Assembly (NCBI RefSeq): GCF_902859725.1
Contig: NZ_CADIJP010000017.1
Location: 1 to 64,000, forward strand
From: Achromobacter mucicolens
Lineage (GTDB): Bacteria; Pseudomonadota; Gammaproteobacteria; Burkholderiales; Burkholderiaceae_B
Length of the DNA stretch: 64,000 bases
Direction: 5' to 3'
Below are positions 39,376 to 50,767 of the stretch, piece by piece (position 1 is the first letter of the stretch; each line of letters starts with the position of its first letter). Made by a program: the position numbers and the translations under genes. The notes under the pieces are model-generated. The model did no database searches, was not told the DNA's origin, and saw only the letters and a program-made list of their open reading frames with translations.

Positions 39376-40551
39376 TCACTTCATGACGCACTGGGCGGCG
39401 TACTGGTCGGAGACCTTGGACAGGTCGGGGAAGATGGGGCCCTTGTTGACAAACGCGACCTTGCCGTCGGCGTTCTCGGCCACGTCTGCCCGGAAGAATC
39501 CGGCCACGGGGAAGTGGTTGGGCTGATAGCGGAACTCGCCGCGCACCGATTGGAAGTCGGCGGCTTCCAGGGCCTTGCGCAACGCGTCCTTGTCGTCGGT
39601 CTTGCCGCCCGTCTTCTTGAGCGCCGAGCCGATCAACTGGGCGGCGTCATAGGACTGCGCGGCGTAGCTGGACGGCTCGCGGCCGTATTTCTGGCGGAAC
39701 GCTTCAGCGAAGGCCTTGTTGGCGGCGTTGTCCAGGTCGGGCGAATACGGCACGTTGGTCACGGCGCCCAGCGCGTCCTTTTGCAACGCGGGCAACGTGG
39801 CGCCGTCGATGGTGTCCACCGACAGCAGCGGGATCTTGCCGAAGAGCCCTGCCTGGCGATACTGCTTGATGAAGTTCACCCCCATGCCGCCGGGAAAGAA
39901 CACGTAGGCGGCGTCGGGCTTGGCGTCGGCCAGCGCGGCCAGTTCGACGGAATAGTCGGGCTGGTTGACCTGCGTGAATACTTCGTTGACGACATCGCCC
40001 TTGTAGAAGCGCTTGAAGCCGGCCATGGCGTCCTTGCCGGCCTGGTAATTGGGGGCCAGCAGATAGACCTTCTTGAAGCCCATCTGGTTGGCCATTTCGC
40101 CGCTGCCTTCGTGGCGCTGGGTGTTGTTCCAGGACGTGGAGAAGAAATACGGCGAACAGTCCTTGCCGGCGAGGTTGGTGGGACCGGCGTTGGAGCCAAC
40201 CAGGAAGACGCCGGCGCTGGTCACGGGCCGCACGACGGCGAGCATGACATTGGAGTAGACGACGCCGGTGATGATGGGCACCTTGTCGCTTTGCACGAGC
40301 TTGCGCGCGGCCTGGACGCCGACTTCAGGCTTGAACTGGTCGTCTTCCTTGATGACCTGCACGGCCACGCCGCCGAGCTTGCCGCCTCCTTGTTCGACGG
40401 CGAGCATGAAGCCGTCGAGCTGGTCCTGGCCGAGCACGGAGCCGGGGCCGGTCAGCGTGGTCAGCAGGCCGATCTTGACGTCGGCTTGCGCGGCCGCGTT
40501 CAGCGACAGCCCGAGCACCGCGGCGGCGGCCAGCGTATGGATGCGTTTCAT
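39376..40551 (-). CDS. ABC transporter periplasmic binding protein (LivK-like)
   Basis: A 391-residue protein with a signal peptide (residues 1-22). It has the type I binding-protein fold: I-G-L-L-T-T-L-T-G-P-G-S at about 27-38, I-I-T-G-V-V-Y-S-N-V near 97, and Y-A-A-Q-S-Y-D-A-A-Q-L-I near 318. It is encoded between nbaD (94 nt) and livH (40 nt) on one strand, and probably binds an aromatic acid linked to the 3-hydroxyanthranilate pathway. ATG 40551 places the signal peptide at the N-terminus. Confidence 0.9.
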   Translation of the reverse strand: MKRIHTLAAAAVLGLSLNAAAQADVKIGLLTTLTGPGSVLGQDQLDGFMLAVEQGGGKLGGVAVQVIKEDDQFKPEVGVQAARKLVQSDKVPIITGVVYSNVMLAVVRPVTSAGVFLVGSNAGPTNLAGKDCSPYFFSTSWNNTQRHEGSGEMANQMGFKKVYLLAPNYQAGKDAMAGFKRFYKGDVVNEVFTQVNQPDYSVELAALADAKPDAAYVFFPGGMGVNFIKQYRQAGLFGKIPLLSVDTIDGATLPALQKDALGAVTNVPYSPDLDNAANKAFAEAFRQKYGREPSSYAAQSYDAAQLIGSALKKTGGKTDDKDALRKALEAADFQSVRGEFRYQPNHFPVAGFFRADVAENADGKVAFVNKGPIFPDLSKVSDQYAAQCVMK

Positions 40552-40645
40552 GGTGATTCCCCTTGCTATGCCGTGTGTCACGGTCGTGGATGTGATGCGC
40601 GCGGTGGCGTGGATTCGCTGGCGCGTTGGTTCACTGCAGCGCGTG

Positions 40646-41653
40646 TCATTGCTGCGCCTGCAAGCCAAAGAAGGTCATCGTGTTGCGGAACAAAATCTTC
40701 TGCTGCACGCCGGGCACGAGGTCGGCGTGCGTGACGAGCTTGCCGACTTCTTGCTCGCCCAAGGGATAGGGATAGTCGGAGCCGAGCAGGACGCGGTCTT
40801 CGCCCATGACGTCAATGAGCAGACGCAGGGAGCGGGGGTCGAAGACGGCGCTGTCGGTGTAGAAGCGGTCGGTGTACGAGGAGGGCGGATGCGGGCAGTC
40901 TTCGCGGACGATGTCGCGATGGCGCCAGGCGTTGTCGACTCTGCCGAGCAGGTACGCAAAGCTGCCGCCGCCGTGAGCGAAGCACAGCTTTAGGCTGCGG
41001 GGAATGCGTTCGAAGGCGCCGGACAGGATCAGGGACAGAATGCCGAGCTGGGTTTCTGCGGGCATGGCGACGAGCCACGGCAGCATCCATTTCTTCATGC
41101 GGCCGTCGGTCATCATGTCCCACGGATGGACGAGGACGGGAATGTCGTCGTTGGCGCAGTGGACGAGGAACTGGACAAGCGTGTCGTCGTCAAGGTCGCG
41201 CGGGCCGACGTGGTTGCCGATCTGCACGCCCAGGTGGCCGGCCGCGCGTGACCGCGATGCTTCGCGGCAGGCGAGGTCGAGGTCTTGCAGGGGGACCTGG
41301 GCCAGGGATTTGAGGCGCGTGGGCGCGTGGGCGCAATGTTCGAGCGCAAGATCGTTCATGCGCGCGGCCCAATCGGCGGCAGCCTGCGCGGGGTAGGTGT
41401 AGCCGAACATGATGGGCGTGGCGCACAGGATCTGGACATCGACGCCGTGACGGTCCATCTGTTCGATGCGCAGCGCGGGGTCCCAGAGGGTGGCATCGAC
41501 GGGGCGGAACGGATGGTCGCCTGCCATGATCTGGCCGGTGGAACCGTTGTCGTCCGGACGCAGCCAGGGCGCGTTGGCGGGGTCAAGCGCGGCGGCTTCC
41601 TGCCGGGTGATCGGCGGGAAGAAGTGCGCGTGCATGTCGATTTTCTGGATCAT
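40646..41653 (-). CDS. nbaD: 2-amino-3-carboxymuconate-6-semialdehyde decarboxylase (ACMSD)
   Basis: A 335-residue metal-dependent amidohydrolase-fold decarboxylase. It removes CO2 from ACMS, diverting kynurenine flux away from quinolinate towards 2-aminomuconate semialdehyde. Zinc ligands H8 and H10 (D-M-H-A-H), H176 (L-V-H-P-W-D-M), the catalytic H227 region (C-F-A-H-G-G-G) and D293 (G-S-D-Y-P-Y-P) are all visible, within a residue or two of the Pseudomonas enzyme numbering. It directly follows nbaC with no gap. Confidence 0.94.
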   Translation of the reverse strand: MIQKIDMHAHFFPPITRQEAAALDPANAPWLRPDDNGSTGQIMAGDHPFRPVDATLWDPALRIEQMDRHGVDVQILCATPIMFGYTYPAQAAADWAARMNDLALEHCAHAPTRLKSLAQVPLQDLDLACREASRSRAAGHLGVQIGNHVGPRDLDDDTLVQFLVHCANDDIPVLVHPWDMMTDGRMKKWMLPWLVAMPAETQLGILSLILSGAFERIPRSLKLCFAHGGGSFAYLLGRVDNAWRHRDIVREDCPHPPSSYTDRFYTDSAVFDPRSLRLLIDVMGEDRVLLGSDYPYPLGEQEVGKLVTHADLVPGVQQKILFRNTMTFFGLQAQQ

Positions 41654-42253
<600 letters not shown>

Positions 42254-42364
42254 CTAGGCGGGCGAGTGGGGGGCTGCACAATAGAAATTGTGGGGGTGGA
42301 TATGCGGGTTATCTATCGCGGGGTTTCCCTTGTTTTCTTTTGGGGGGGGGCTGGTTCTTAAGGC

Positions 42365-42398
42365 GCCGGGCGCGTCGTCGGCCTGGGGTGCGCGGGGC
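42365..42398 (+). repeat. Left copy of a 34-bp inverted repeat
   Basis: It begins GCCGGGCGCG and ends GTGCGCGGGGC. It matches the reverse complement of 43590-43623 with two mismatches (position 7, C/T; position 11, T/G). It is preceded by a run of nine G (42342-42350). Confidence 0.85.
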
Positions 42399-42408
42399 TA
42401 CGATTGCG

Positions 42409-42430
42409 GTCCGGAGCCTTCGCTCCGGAC
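42409..42430. other. Perfect hairpin near the left end of the IS110 remnant
   Basis: GTCCGGAGC (42409-42417), loop CTTC, GCTCCGGAC (42422-42430). It lies 11 bp inside the left repeat copy, and hence could be part of the same extragenic element, the insertion target, or a structured non-coding end RNA. Confidence 0.55.
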
Positions 42431-42659
42431 TGGCCTAGGCGGCCCCCCCATCCTCATTCTTGTATGGTGTGGATGCGTCTTTCGAAGAAGAAAGGCGCTG
42501 AGGTAAGGGACGTCCTCAACCATCAGCCGGTTGCACCCGGACTGCCACTACGAGAGCATCCCACCTCGCCTCACGTGTCGATAAGGAATCTAGCGGCCGA
42601 GACCGCCGATTGATCGCAAGGTAACGCCCGAGGCGTGGCTACCCCAGCGGACTTGCGTC

Positions 42660-43526
42660 TTGCCCAACAATCGCTCCAGCATCGTGGGCTGGTTAAAGCG
42701 TCTGCCGGCCACTAGTGTGATCGCCATGGAAGCGACAGGAGGCTATCAAGAGCTCCTGGCCCGTACGGCGCATGAGCGCGGATTTGAGGTTTATGTCCTT
42801 AATCCGACCCACGTCCATCATTACGCCATCTCTTTGGGGAACCGCGGCAAGACAGATCGACTGGATGCCGCCGTCATCGCGCAATACATCGCGCAGCATC
42901 ACAAAAAACTGCATCGTTACGAACCGATATCTCCAGAATTGCAGGAAGTCAGAGCACTTCAGGCGCTGAGATCGACGGTGGTCCGTGTGGGCTCATTTTT
43001 GCGATTGTCGGCTCAGCGACATGGTCGCGTAAGCAGCCATCAGAAGAAGGCTCTCGCAAGTTTGACGGCGTGGTCAGAGCAGCTCGAACGGGAAATGATT
43101 GCCAAGATCAAGGCCCAGAGTGACTGGGCCAAGACATACGGTCTGCTCACCGGCATATGCGGCATAGGACCGATAACCGGCGTTGCCCTGACGAGCTTGT
43201 TCAGCCGGATCGACTTTGCCAGCAGCGATGCGGCGGTCGCCTTCTGTGGCCTGGATCCGAGGCCGAACGAATCCGGAAGAAAAGTTGGCCGGCGCCGGCT
43301 AAGCAAGCAGGGCGATAAAGCCGCGAGGACATTGCTCTACAACGCGGCCAGCTCAGCGGCGCGCACGGAACAATTCAAGGATTACTACGCCATGCTCAGG
43401 GCTCGAGGGCTGGCCTCGACTGCGGCCTTGGTCATAATCGCCCGCAAACTCTTGCGGATCGCGTACGCGGTATGGCGAATAGGCCAACCCTTTGATCCAG
43501 AGAAATTGCGACCGGCAATTGCTTGA
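42660..43526 (+). pseudogene. IS110-family transposase, N-terminally truncated
   Basis: A 288-residue reading frame from a TTG. The glutamate in M-E-A-T-G-G-Y and the two aspartates in K-T-D-R-L-D-A of the RuvC-like DEDD domain are present. The C-terminal transposase domain also remains (G-I-C-G-I-G-P-I-T-G, then S-G-R-K-V-G-R-R-R-L-S-K-Q-G). The N-terminal strand with the first catalytic aspartate (usually G-x-D-V-x-K) is missing, and the frame closes at a stop at 42591. A Y-G-V-D-A-S peptide in another frame (42463-42480) might be its displaced start. Probably inactive. Confidence 0.75.
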
Positions 43527-43589
43527 CCAAGACCATAGAATCTCGTCCGCCTTCGGCTCCCTTCGGTTTCCCTCGGGCGCATCTACACG

Positions 43590-43623
43590 CCCCGCGCACC
43601 CCAGGCCGACGCCGCACCCGGCT
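43590..43623 (-). repeat. Right copy of the 34-bp inverted repeat
   Basis: Reverse complement of 42365-42398 with two mismatches. It begins 63 bp after the transposase stop. Confidence 0.85.
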
Positions 43624-43733
43624 GCGATGAATTCAGCTTGGCGGCCTGGTGGGGCTTACGCAGCGTCTTGCGTCGTCGTGATGACGCTTCGCGTGTGGTT
43701 GCGCTTAGGAGTGCATCGGTGTCGCATACGTAA

Positions 43734-43798
43734 GGTGTCTGACACCCCAGCATTGCCCTGCCGCACTGAGCCGACGCCTCCCCGGTGTCTGACACCGG
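43734..43798. repeat. Pair of GGTGTCTGACACC palindromes
   Basis: GGTGTCTGACACC occurs at 43734-43746 and again at 43784-43796; the second copy extends to a 17-bp palindrome (43782-43798). Both lie in the 315-bp gene-free stretch between the IS110 remnant and the LysR gene. They look like short interspersed extragenic palindromes rather than operators, but a LysR or terminator role cannot be excluded. Confidence 0.7.
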
Positions 43799-43841
43799 CC
43801 TACGAAGCTCGGTCTTCATCAGCCATCGCGCGGCTCCAGTC

Positions 43842-44828
43842 TTAGACGCCGGTCGACGGATCTTCCGCGGGCGCTAGCCGCTCCCTCGTAATCTGCTTCA
43901 AGTAATCCACCAGCCGCTGACATGCAGGCGTCAGTGGACGATCAGCTCTGATCGAATACCCCACGTCGCCAAACGCGCCAAACACATTCGTAGGCAATCG
44001 GGCCAGGATGCCCATCGAAAGAAACTGCGCCGCAGCGTCATAGGGGATGAGCGCCAGCGCGTCGCTATGCATCAGCACGCCGATGTTGGTCAGCAAGGAC
44101 AGCGACTCGACATGCCGGACAGGCAAACGCAATCCGGCGTCAAAGAACGTGCGTTCTATCGACGCTCGCAGCGGCGACGTCGGCGCGGGCAGGATCCAGA
44201 TGTGATCCATCAGGTTCGCCAACGCGACGTCGGTTGCACAAGCCATCGGGTGACGGGCGCCGACGACCAAACACAGGTCTTCGTGGTAGAGCTTGTGATG
44301 ATCGACAGCGACGCCGGAGATCGAAGCCATGTCGGCGCCGGGCAGGCGGCCGACGACGATATCCACGTCGCCGGTGGCGAGCGCGGGCAGCAATTGCGCG
44401 GAGGGGCCTTCGCGGACGGTGACCTGGATGCCGGGGTGTTCGGTCATGAGGCGAGCGATGGCTTCGGGCAGGAGTTTGGCGGAGGCGGCAATCAAGGTGC
44501 CGACGACGACGTGACCGCTGGCGCCGCCAAGAACAGCGTCGATGTCGTCGGCCATGTAGCGCACTTCGGCCATCATGGCGTGTACGCGCCTGCCCAGCAC
44601 GAGGGCAAGTTCGGTGGGTGTGACGCCGCGGTTGGAGCGTTCGAACAGCGTTGAGCCGAAGAAGGCTTCGAGGTCGTGGATGGCCTTGGTGACGGTGGGT
44701 TGCGTCAGGTGCAGTTCGCTGGCGGCGCGCGATAGCGAGCGGCGCGCCAGGACGCGTTCGAAGATCTGAAGCTGGTGCAGCTTGAGCTTGTGGCTCAGCG
44801 CGTTGGGCGTTATGCGGAAGTTCGACAT
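43842..44828 (-). CDS. LysR family transcriptional regulator
   Basis: A 328-residue regulator. The N-terminal helix-turn-helix has L-H-Q-L-Q-I-F-E-R-V, S-L-S-R-A-A-S-E-L-H-L-T-Q-P-T-V-T-K-A-I near 35-54, and F-E-R-S-N-R-G. The effector domain (G-T-L-I-A-A-S near 115, D-I-V-V-G-R-L) resembles GbpR/PcaQ-type LysR proteins of aromatic catabolism. It is 104 nt downstream of the RidA gene on the same strand and probably regulates part of the 3-hydroxyanthranilate locus. Confidence 0.9.
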   Translation of the reverse strand: MSNFRITPNALSHKLKLHQLQIFERVLARRSLSRAASELHLTQPTVTKAIHDLEAFFGSTLFERSNRGVTPTELALVLGRRVHAMMAEVRYMADDIDAVLGGASGHVVVGTLIAASAKLLPEAIARLMTEHPGIQVTVREGPSAQLLPALATGDVDIVVGRLPGADMASISGVAVDHHKLYHEDLCLVVGARHPMACATDVALANLMDHIWILPAPTSPLRASIERTFFDAGLRLPVRHVESLSLLTNIGVLMHSDALALIPYDAAAQFLSMGILARLPTNVFGAFGDVGYSIRADRPLTPACQRLVDYLKQITRERLAPAEDPSTGV

Positions 44829-44932
44829 CCGTGCGGCCGCCCCGGCGCGTGGCCGCGGACGATGGTCCTGTTCCCTGGGTGAGTCCGACATGCCGCCGCC
44901 CATGGTGCGCTGTCCGGATCGCCGGGGATCGG

Positions 44933-45364
44933 CTAGCGGGCGGCGGGCTTGTAGGCTACGGCCTTTATTTCGATCAGCAAATGCGGGTGCGGCAACTGGT
45001 GCACCGCACCCGTGGTGCGCGCCGGACCGTCGGCGTCGAAGAACTCGCCGTAGACCTGATTGTATCCACCGAAGTCGTTCATGTTGACCAGGAAAGTGCT
45101 GATCTCGACGACGTCGGCAAGCGTGGCGCCGGCGGTGGCGAGGATGTCGCGGATGTTCTCGATTACGGCGCGGGTTTGTTCTCGGATGTCTAGCGTGGTG
45201 GTGCCCATGGCGTCGACTTCGGCCCCAGCGATTCGGTTGTCGGGCAGGCGCGAGCTGGTGCCGGAGACGTACAGGAAGTCGCCGGCGCGTTTGATGTGGG
45301 GATACTTGCCGCGGGGCGTGGCCTTGCTGGGGACAACGGTGGCGCTGGCGGTGGGCTGGTTCAT
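44933..45364 (-). CDS. RidA/YjgF-family protein, probable 2-aminomuconate deaminase
   Basis: A 143-residue protein of the RidA fold: [11 protein letters not shown] near 33, the Q-T-R-A-V-I-E-N-I segment near 70, and [12 protein letters not shown] near 92. In the known 2-nitrobenzoate/3-hydroxyanthranilate pathway (nba/amn clusters) a protein of this family deaminates 2-aminomuconate. Its place between the semialdehyde dehydrogenase and regulator supports that role; generic imine deaminase activity is the alternative. Confidence 0.82.
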   Translation of the reverse strand: MNQPTASATVVPSKATPRGKYPHIKRAGDFLYVSGTSSRLPDNRIAGAEVDAMGTTTLDIREQTRAVIENIRDILATAGATLADVVEISTFLVNMNDFGGYNQVYGEFFDADGPARTTGAVHQLPHPHLLIEIKAVAYKPAAR

Positions 45365-45387
45365 CGTGCGGTCCTTGTGTATAGGTG

Positions 45388-46845
45388 TCAGAGCTTGATG
45401 CAAACGTTGGTGGGTTCGGTGTAGAAGTGCAGCGAGTGGCGTCCGCCTTCGCGACCGATGCCGGACAGGCCGCTGCCGCCGAACGGCGTGCGCAAGTCGC
45501 GCAGGAACCAGCAGTTGACCCACGCAAGGCCGACCTGCATGGCCTGGGCGACGCGGTGGCCGCGCGTGAGGTTCTGGGTCCAGACGGCGGCAGCGAGGCC
45601 GTAGCGGGTGTCGTTGGCCAGGCGGATAGCTTCGTCCTCGGTGTCGAAGGGGGCGATGTGGCAGACGGGGCCGAAGACTTCTTCCTTGATGCAGCGGGCG
45701 CCTTCGGGCAGGCCGGTCCAGATGGTGGGCTGCACGTAGGCGCCTTCGTCGCGCGCGTCGCCGAAGACGGGTATGCCGCCGCCGGTGACGACGGTGGCGC
45801 CTTCCTCACGGGCGAGGGCGAAGTACGACAGCACTTTTTCGCGGTGCTCGCGCGAGACGAGCGGTCCCATCTCGGTGTCGGGGTCCAGCGGCCAGCCGAT
45901 TCGCAGGGCGCGCGCGCGTTCCGCCAGCGCGGCGACGAAGCGGTCGTAGATCGGGCGCTCGACGTAGACGCGCTCGGTGCACAGGCAGACCTGCCCGCAG
46001 TTGGCGAAGACCGAACGCGTGACGCCGTCTACCGCCGCGTCGAAGTCGGCATCGGCGAAGACCAGCGCGGCGTTCTTGCCGCCGAGTTCGAAGGACAGGG
46101 GTTTTACGCCGGGCGCCACGGCGCGCATGATGGCGGCGCCGGTGGAGGATTCGCCGGTGAAGGTGATGCCGTCGATGTCGGGATGCGTGGTCATGAATTC
46201 GCCGGCCGAATTTGGGCCGAAGCCGTGCGTCAGGTTCAGGACGCCGGGCGGCAAGCCGGCGTCGTGCGCGACTTCCGCCAGCAGGGTGGCGGTGGACGGC
46301 GTGACTTCGGACGGCTTCATGATGACCGTATTGCCAAAGGCCAGCGCGGGCGCGACTTTCCAGGTCAGCAGCAAGAGCGGCAGGTTCCAGGGCGAAATCA
46401 CGCCGACCACGCCGAGCGGCTTGCGGTAGGCGTAGTTCAACGCCTGGCGGCCGTCGGGCGTGTCGGTCATGTAGCTTTCCATGTCCAGCGTGCGCGCCAG
46501 TTCCGCGAAGGTGCGGAAATTGGCCGCGCCGCGCGGGATGTCGATCTTGCCGGCCCAGCCGATGGGCTTGCCGGTGTCGCCGATCTCGGCCTGCAGGAAG
46601 TCGTCGAACCGGCGCTCGATGCCGTCTGCCAGCGACAGCAAGTAATCGGTGCGCGCCGCCACGGGCAGCGCCGCCCAGGCGGGCAGGGCGCGCCGCGCCG
46701 CGATGACCGCGCGGTCGACTTGATCGCGGCTGGCTTCATGGACCTCCGCGATCAGTTGCCCATCCACCGGGCTATGTTTGTCAAAGGTGGACGCGCCGTC
46801 TTCGAAGCGGCCGTCCAGGTAGTTGCGCAGTTGGCGAGTCGGCAT
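45388..46845 (-). CDS. nbaE: 2-aminomuconate-6-semialdehyde dehydrogenase
   Basis: A 485-residue aldehyde dehydrogenase. The motifs S-P-W-N-L-P-L-L-L near 150, F-T-G-E-S-S-T-G near 228, F-E-L-G-G-K-N near 252 (general-base Glu) and N-C-G-Q-V-C near 285 (catalytic Cys) are present. Overall sequence resembles hydroxymuconate/aminomuconate semialdehyde dehydrogenases. With ACMSD and HAAO nearby, oxidation of 2-aminomuconate semialdehyde with NAD is the likely reaction. It is 23 nt upstream of the RidA gene and diverges from a MarR gene. Confidence 0.88.
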   Translation of the reverse strand: MPTRQLRNYLDGRFEDGASTFDKHSPVDGQLIAEVHEASRDQVDRAVIAARRALPAWAALPVAARTDYLLSLADGIERRFDDFLQAEIGDTGKPIGWAGKIDIPRGAANFRTFAELARTLDMESYMTDTPDGRQALNYAYRKPLGVVGVISPWNLPLLLLTWKVAPALAFGNTVIMKPSEVTPSTATLLAEVAHDAGLPPGVLNLTHGFGPNSAGEFMTTHPDIDGITFTGESSTGAAIMRAVAPGVKPLSFELGGKNAALVFADADFDAAVDGVTRSVFANCGQVCLCTERVYVERPIYDRFVAALAERARALRIGWPLDPDTEMGPLVSREHREKVLSYFALAREEGATVVTGGGIPVFGDARDEGAYVQPTIWTGLPEGARCIKEEVFGPVCHIAPFDTEDEAIRLANDTRYGLAAAVWTQNLTRGHRVAQAMQVGLAWVNCWFLRDLRTPFGGSGLSGIGREGGRHSLHFYTEPTNVCIKL

Positions 46846-46887
46846 CGGCGTCGTTCCCGTGAAGTCAGTTAGGGCGGTTCAGATAAA

Positions 46888-46899
46888 TACGTATACGTA
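46888..46899. promoter_or_regulatory. Palindromic operator between nbaE and the MarR gene
   Basis: TACGTATACGTA is a perfect 12-bp palindrome 43 bp upstream of the dehydrogenase start and 99 bp before the divergent MarR start, in an AT-rich promoter-like stretch. MarR autoregulation and control of the catabolic gene from this site is likely but inferred. Confidence 0.65.
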
Positions 46900-46998
46900 C
46901 TATATTGGCGGATATTAGGCAGTGGGCGAATCCAAGTCAATGCGCATTTGCGAGAACGGCTGCGCCTACAATCGCCAGGCACATTCCATGGACGCCAG

Positions 46999-47484
46999 AT
47001 GACCGCCGCTTCCCGATTCGCCCGCCCGGCTTCCGCCCGGACCCTGAAGGAATTCGACCTGACGCACGTGGCGTCCCACCTGCTGCGCCGCGCCCATTTC
47101 CGGGCCGAGGCGCTGTTCACACAGGCGTTTCCGGACGAGGATCTGACCCCGCGCCAGAAGGCGTTGCTGGTCACGGTCTATCAGAATCCCGGCGCGACGC
47201 AGAACCGCATCGCCGAGTTGATCGCGCTGGACCGCAATTCTTTTGCGGAAATGATCGCGCGTATGACGAAGAAGGGGTACGTGCGCCGCACGCGGTCGGT
47301 GGAGGATGGACGCGCCTATGCGCTGGAAATCACGCCGGAAGGGGCGGCGCTGCTCGCACGCATTCTGCCGCGAGACGCTGAGGTCGAGGCGCAGGTGCTG
47401 GCTCCCATCCCGGAGGAATTGCGGCCTGTGTTCCTTCAGTGCCTGCGTCTGATGGCAGGTTTGGAAACCCCGCCCGCGCCTTGA
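46999..47484 (+). CDS. MarR family regulator of the 3-hydroxyanthranilate genes
   Basis: A 161-residue winged-helix protein. N-R-I-A-E-L-I-A-L-D-R-N-S-F-A-E-M-I near residues 73-90 is the recognition helix, followed by wing R-S-V-E-D-G-R. ATG 46999 is used; an in-frame start 51 nt upstream would run into the promoter. It diverges from nbaE across the TACGTATACGTA palindrome and may match the NbaR role; the ligand is unproven. Confidence 0.88.
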   Translation: MTAASRFARPASARTLKEFDLTHVASHLLRRAHFRAEALFTQAFPDEDLTPRQKALLVTVYQNPGATQNRIAELIALDRNSFAEMIARMTKKGYVRRTRSVEDGRAYALEITPEGAALLARILPRDAEVEAQVLAPIPEELRPVFLQCLRLMAGLETPPAP

Positions 47485-47511
47485 CGCTGCCGCCGCCGGT
47501 ATTGAAGCGGG

Positions 47512-48453
47512 TCAGCTCTCGCTTTTGGGTACTGCCGCAGGCGGGGGCGTTTGAGCAGACGGTTGCGAAGGCCGTTCCACCTTTCCAAAGCGCAACGCAA
47601 ATTGGCGCGTAAAAACGGCGCCAAAGAAGAAGATCTGCGCGGAATACCAGATCCACAGCAGCAGCGCGATCAGCGAACCCGCCGCGCCGTAAGCGGACAC
47701 CGCGGCGCCGCGGCTCAAATACAGCCCGATGCCCCACTTGCCCAGCAGGAACAGGGCGGCCGTCACGACGGCGCCCGGGATGACGTCCGGCCACGAGATC
47801 CTGGCGCTGGGCAGCAGCTTGAAGATCACGGCAAACAGCGCTGCCACCACGGAAAACGAAAACAGGTTGGACGCCCACTCCGCCACAATCGAGAAGGTCG
47901 AGCTGGCCCAGAGCGAGCCATAGATGCCCCGCGCAGCCGCCAAGCCTGCGTTCACGGTCAGGGACACCAGCAGGAACAGCGCCAGCACCAGCACCAGCCC
48001 GAACGACAGCAGGCGGCTTCGCACCAGGCCCTTTATGCCGCTTTTCTGATTGGCCCGCACTTCCCACAATTCATCCAGGCTGGCCTGCAATTCCGCAAAG
48101 GCGGTGGTGGCGCTGAAGATCAGCACGCCGATCGAGACCATGGCCGCTATCCAGCCGCTGCCGGATTCGTGTGCGCTGGCAAGTACCGTCTGGATCACCT
48201 CGGCGCCGCGCTCGCCGATCAAGTCGCGCAACTGCGCAAACAACTCGGACCGCACGGCCTCTTCGCCAAAGAACGCGCCCGCCACCGCGATCACCAGCAG
48301 CAGCATCGGGGCCAGCGAAAACACCATGTACAACGCCAGCGCTGCGCCCTTGCTGGAGGCGCGATGGCTCGACCATTGCTTGGCGGAGTCCATCAGCAAA
48401 CCGCCGATCTGTGAGGGTCGCAGTACTTGCAGAACGGTTCTGGGCAATCGCAT
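47512..48453 (-). CDS. YihY/BrkB family inner-membrane protein
   Basis: A 313-residue membrane protein with about six TM segments. A-A-L-A-L-Y-M-V-F-S-L-A-P-M-L near 37-51, the E-L-W-E-V-R motif near 127, and P-G-A-V-V-T-A-A-L-F near 225 match YihY/BrkB (formerly annotated ribonuclease BN). The C-terminus is a Pro-rich tail. Function unknown; it converges on the MarR gene. Confidence 0.9.
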   Translation of the reverse strand: MRLPRTVLQVLRPSQIGGLLMDSAKQWSSHRASSKGAALALYMVFSLAPMLLLVIAVAGAFFGEEAVRSELFAQLRDLIGERGAEVIQTVLASAHESGSGWIAAMVSIGVLIFSATTAFAELQASLDELWEVRANQKSGIKGLVRSRLLSFGLVLVLALFLLVSLTVNAGLAAARGIYGSLWASSTFSIVAEWASNLFSFSVVAALFAVIFKLLPSARISWPDVIPGAVVTAALFLLGKWGIGLYLSRGAAVSAYGAAGSLIALLLWIWYSAQIFFFGAVFTRQFALRFGKVERPSQPSAQTPPPAAVPKSES

Positions 48454-48607
48454 GGGGCAATGTCTCGGTAGGGCGAGCCTTCATTGTAGGGACGCGTACA
48501 AGCCCAGATACGGCCAGATTGTTGGCAAACGTTTTCAAACGCCGGAAAATTTGCCGCTACTGAAACAACACGCAAAGTTTCGGGCACCGTTTCCGGGCCT
48601 CAAAAAG

Positions 48608-48640
48608 AAAAACCCCCGGGGCGAAGGACCGGGGGTTTTT
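48608..48640 (-). terminator. Intrinsic terminator of the groES-groEL operon
   Basis: AAAAACCCCCGG (48608-48619), a 9-nt loop, and CCGGGGGTTTTT (48629-48640) give a 12-bp stem with a T-run on either strand, 54 bp past the groEL stop. A smaller stem, CCCCGGC/GCCGGGG (48653-48670), precedes it. Confidence 0.92.
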
Positions 48641-48693
48641 GGATACTGCATTCCCCGGCCGAAGCCGGGGAGGCCTTGCAAGAACAGCGGGAC

Positions 48694-50337
<1,644 letters not shown>

Positions 50338-50371
50338 TTAGCTTCCTTCGAAAATTCGTTTGAGGCGGGGT

Positions 50372-50659
50372 TTACTGGACCACGGCGAGGATTTCGTCCT
50401 CGCGGATGACGAGCAGTTCTTCGCCATCAACCTTCACGGACTGGCCGGCGTACTTGCCGAACAGAACCTTGTCACCAGCCTTCAGGTCAACCGGCAGGAT
50501 CTTGCCATCTTCGGTCTTCTTGCCGGGGCCGACGGCCACGACTTCACCTTGGTCGGGCTTTTCGGCGGCGCTGTCGGGGATGACGATGCCGGAGGCAGTC
50601 TTGCGCTCGTTTTCGAGGCGTTTGACGATCACGCGATCGCCCAGGGGACGCAAGGCCAT
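50372..50659 (-). CDS. groS: Co-chaperonin GroES
   Basis: A 95-residue lid subunit: [12 protein letters not shown] at the N-terminus, the mobile loop around [11 protein letters not shown] near 22-32, and V-L-F-G-K-Y-A-G near 65. It is the first gene of the operon behind a sigma-70 promoter with a CIRCE operator. Confidence 0.99.
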   Translation of the reverse strand: MALRPLGDRVIVKRLENERKTASGIVIPDSAAEKPDQGEVVAVGPGKKTEDGKILPVDLKAGDKVLFGKYAGQSVKVDGEELLVIREDEILAVVQ

Positions 50660-50713
50660 GAGGAACTCCTGTTAACTAAAAGTAAGTGAATGGTCGGTTT
50701 GCCCCGGGAGGTG

Positions 50714-50740
50714 TTAGCACTCACCGGTGTCGAGTGCTAA
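50714..50740. promoter_or_regulatory. CIRCE operator (HrcA binding site) before groES
   Basis: TTAGCACTC (50714-50722), 9-nt spacer, GAGTGCTAA (50732-50740): a perfect match to the CIRCE element bound by HrcA. It overlaps the -10/start region of the groES promoter and so mediates heat-shock repression. Confidence 0.97.
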
Positions 50741-50767
50741 TTATAGGGATGATGTTCTGAGGTTCAA
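50740..50767 (-). promoter_or_regulatory. Sigma-70 promoter of groES-groEL
   Basis: Read on the minus strand: -35 TTGAAC (50767-50762), 16-nt spacer, -10 TATAAT (50745-50740), immediately followed by the CIRCE operator. Consensus quality and position make this the main promoter. Confidence 0.88.

Larger units (their letters stand above)
42365..43623. mobile_element. IS110-family element remnant bounded by 34-bp inverted repeats
   Basis: A transposase remnant (42660-43526) lies between two nearly identical inverted repeats (42365-42398 and 43590-43623). IS110 elements usually lack long terminal inverted repeats, so the repeats may instead be copies of an extragenic palindrome around the insertion. 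The block separates nbaC from the LysR, RidA and dehydrogenase genes. Element boundaries are approximate. Confidence 0.55.

Noticed and set aside
43842-45809. Single 655-codon minus-strand frame spanning LysR and upstream DNA
   Set aside because: Only the part from 44828 downward is LysR; the upstream extension runs out of frame through the RidA and dehydrogenase genes and is low-complexity.
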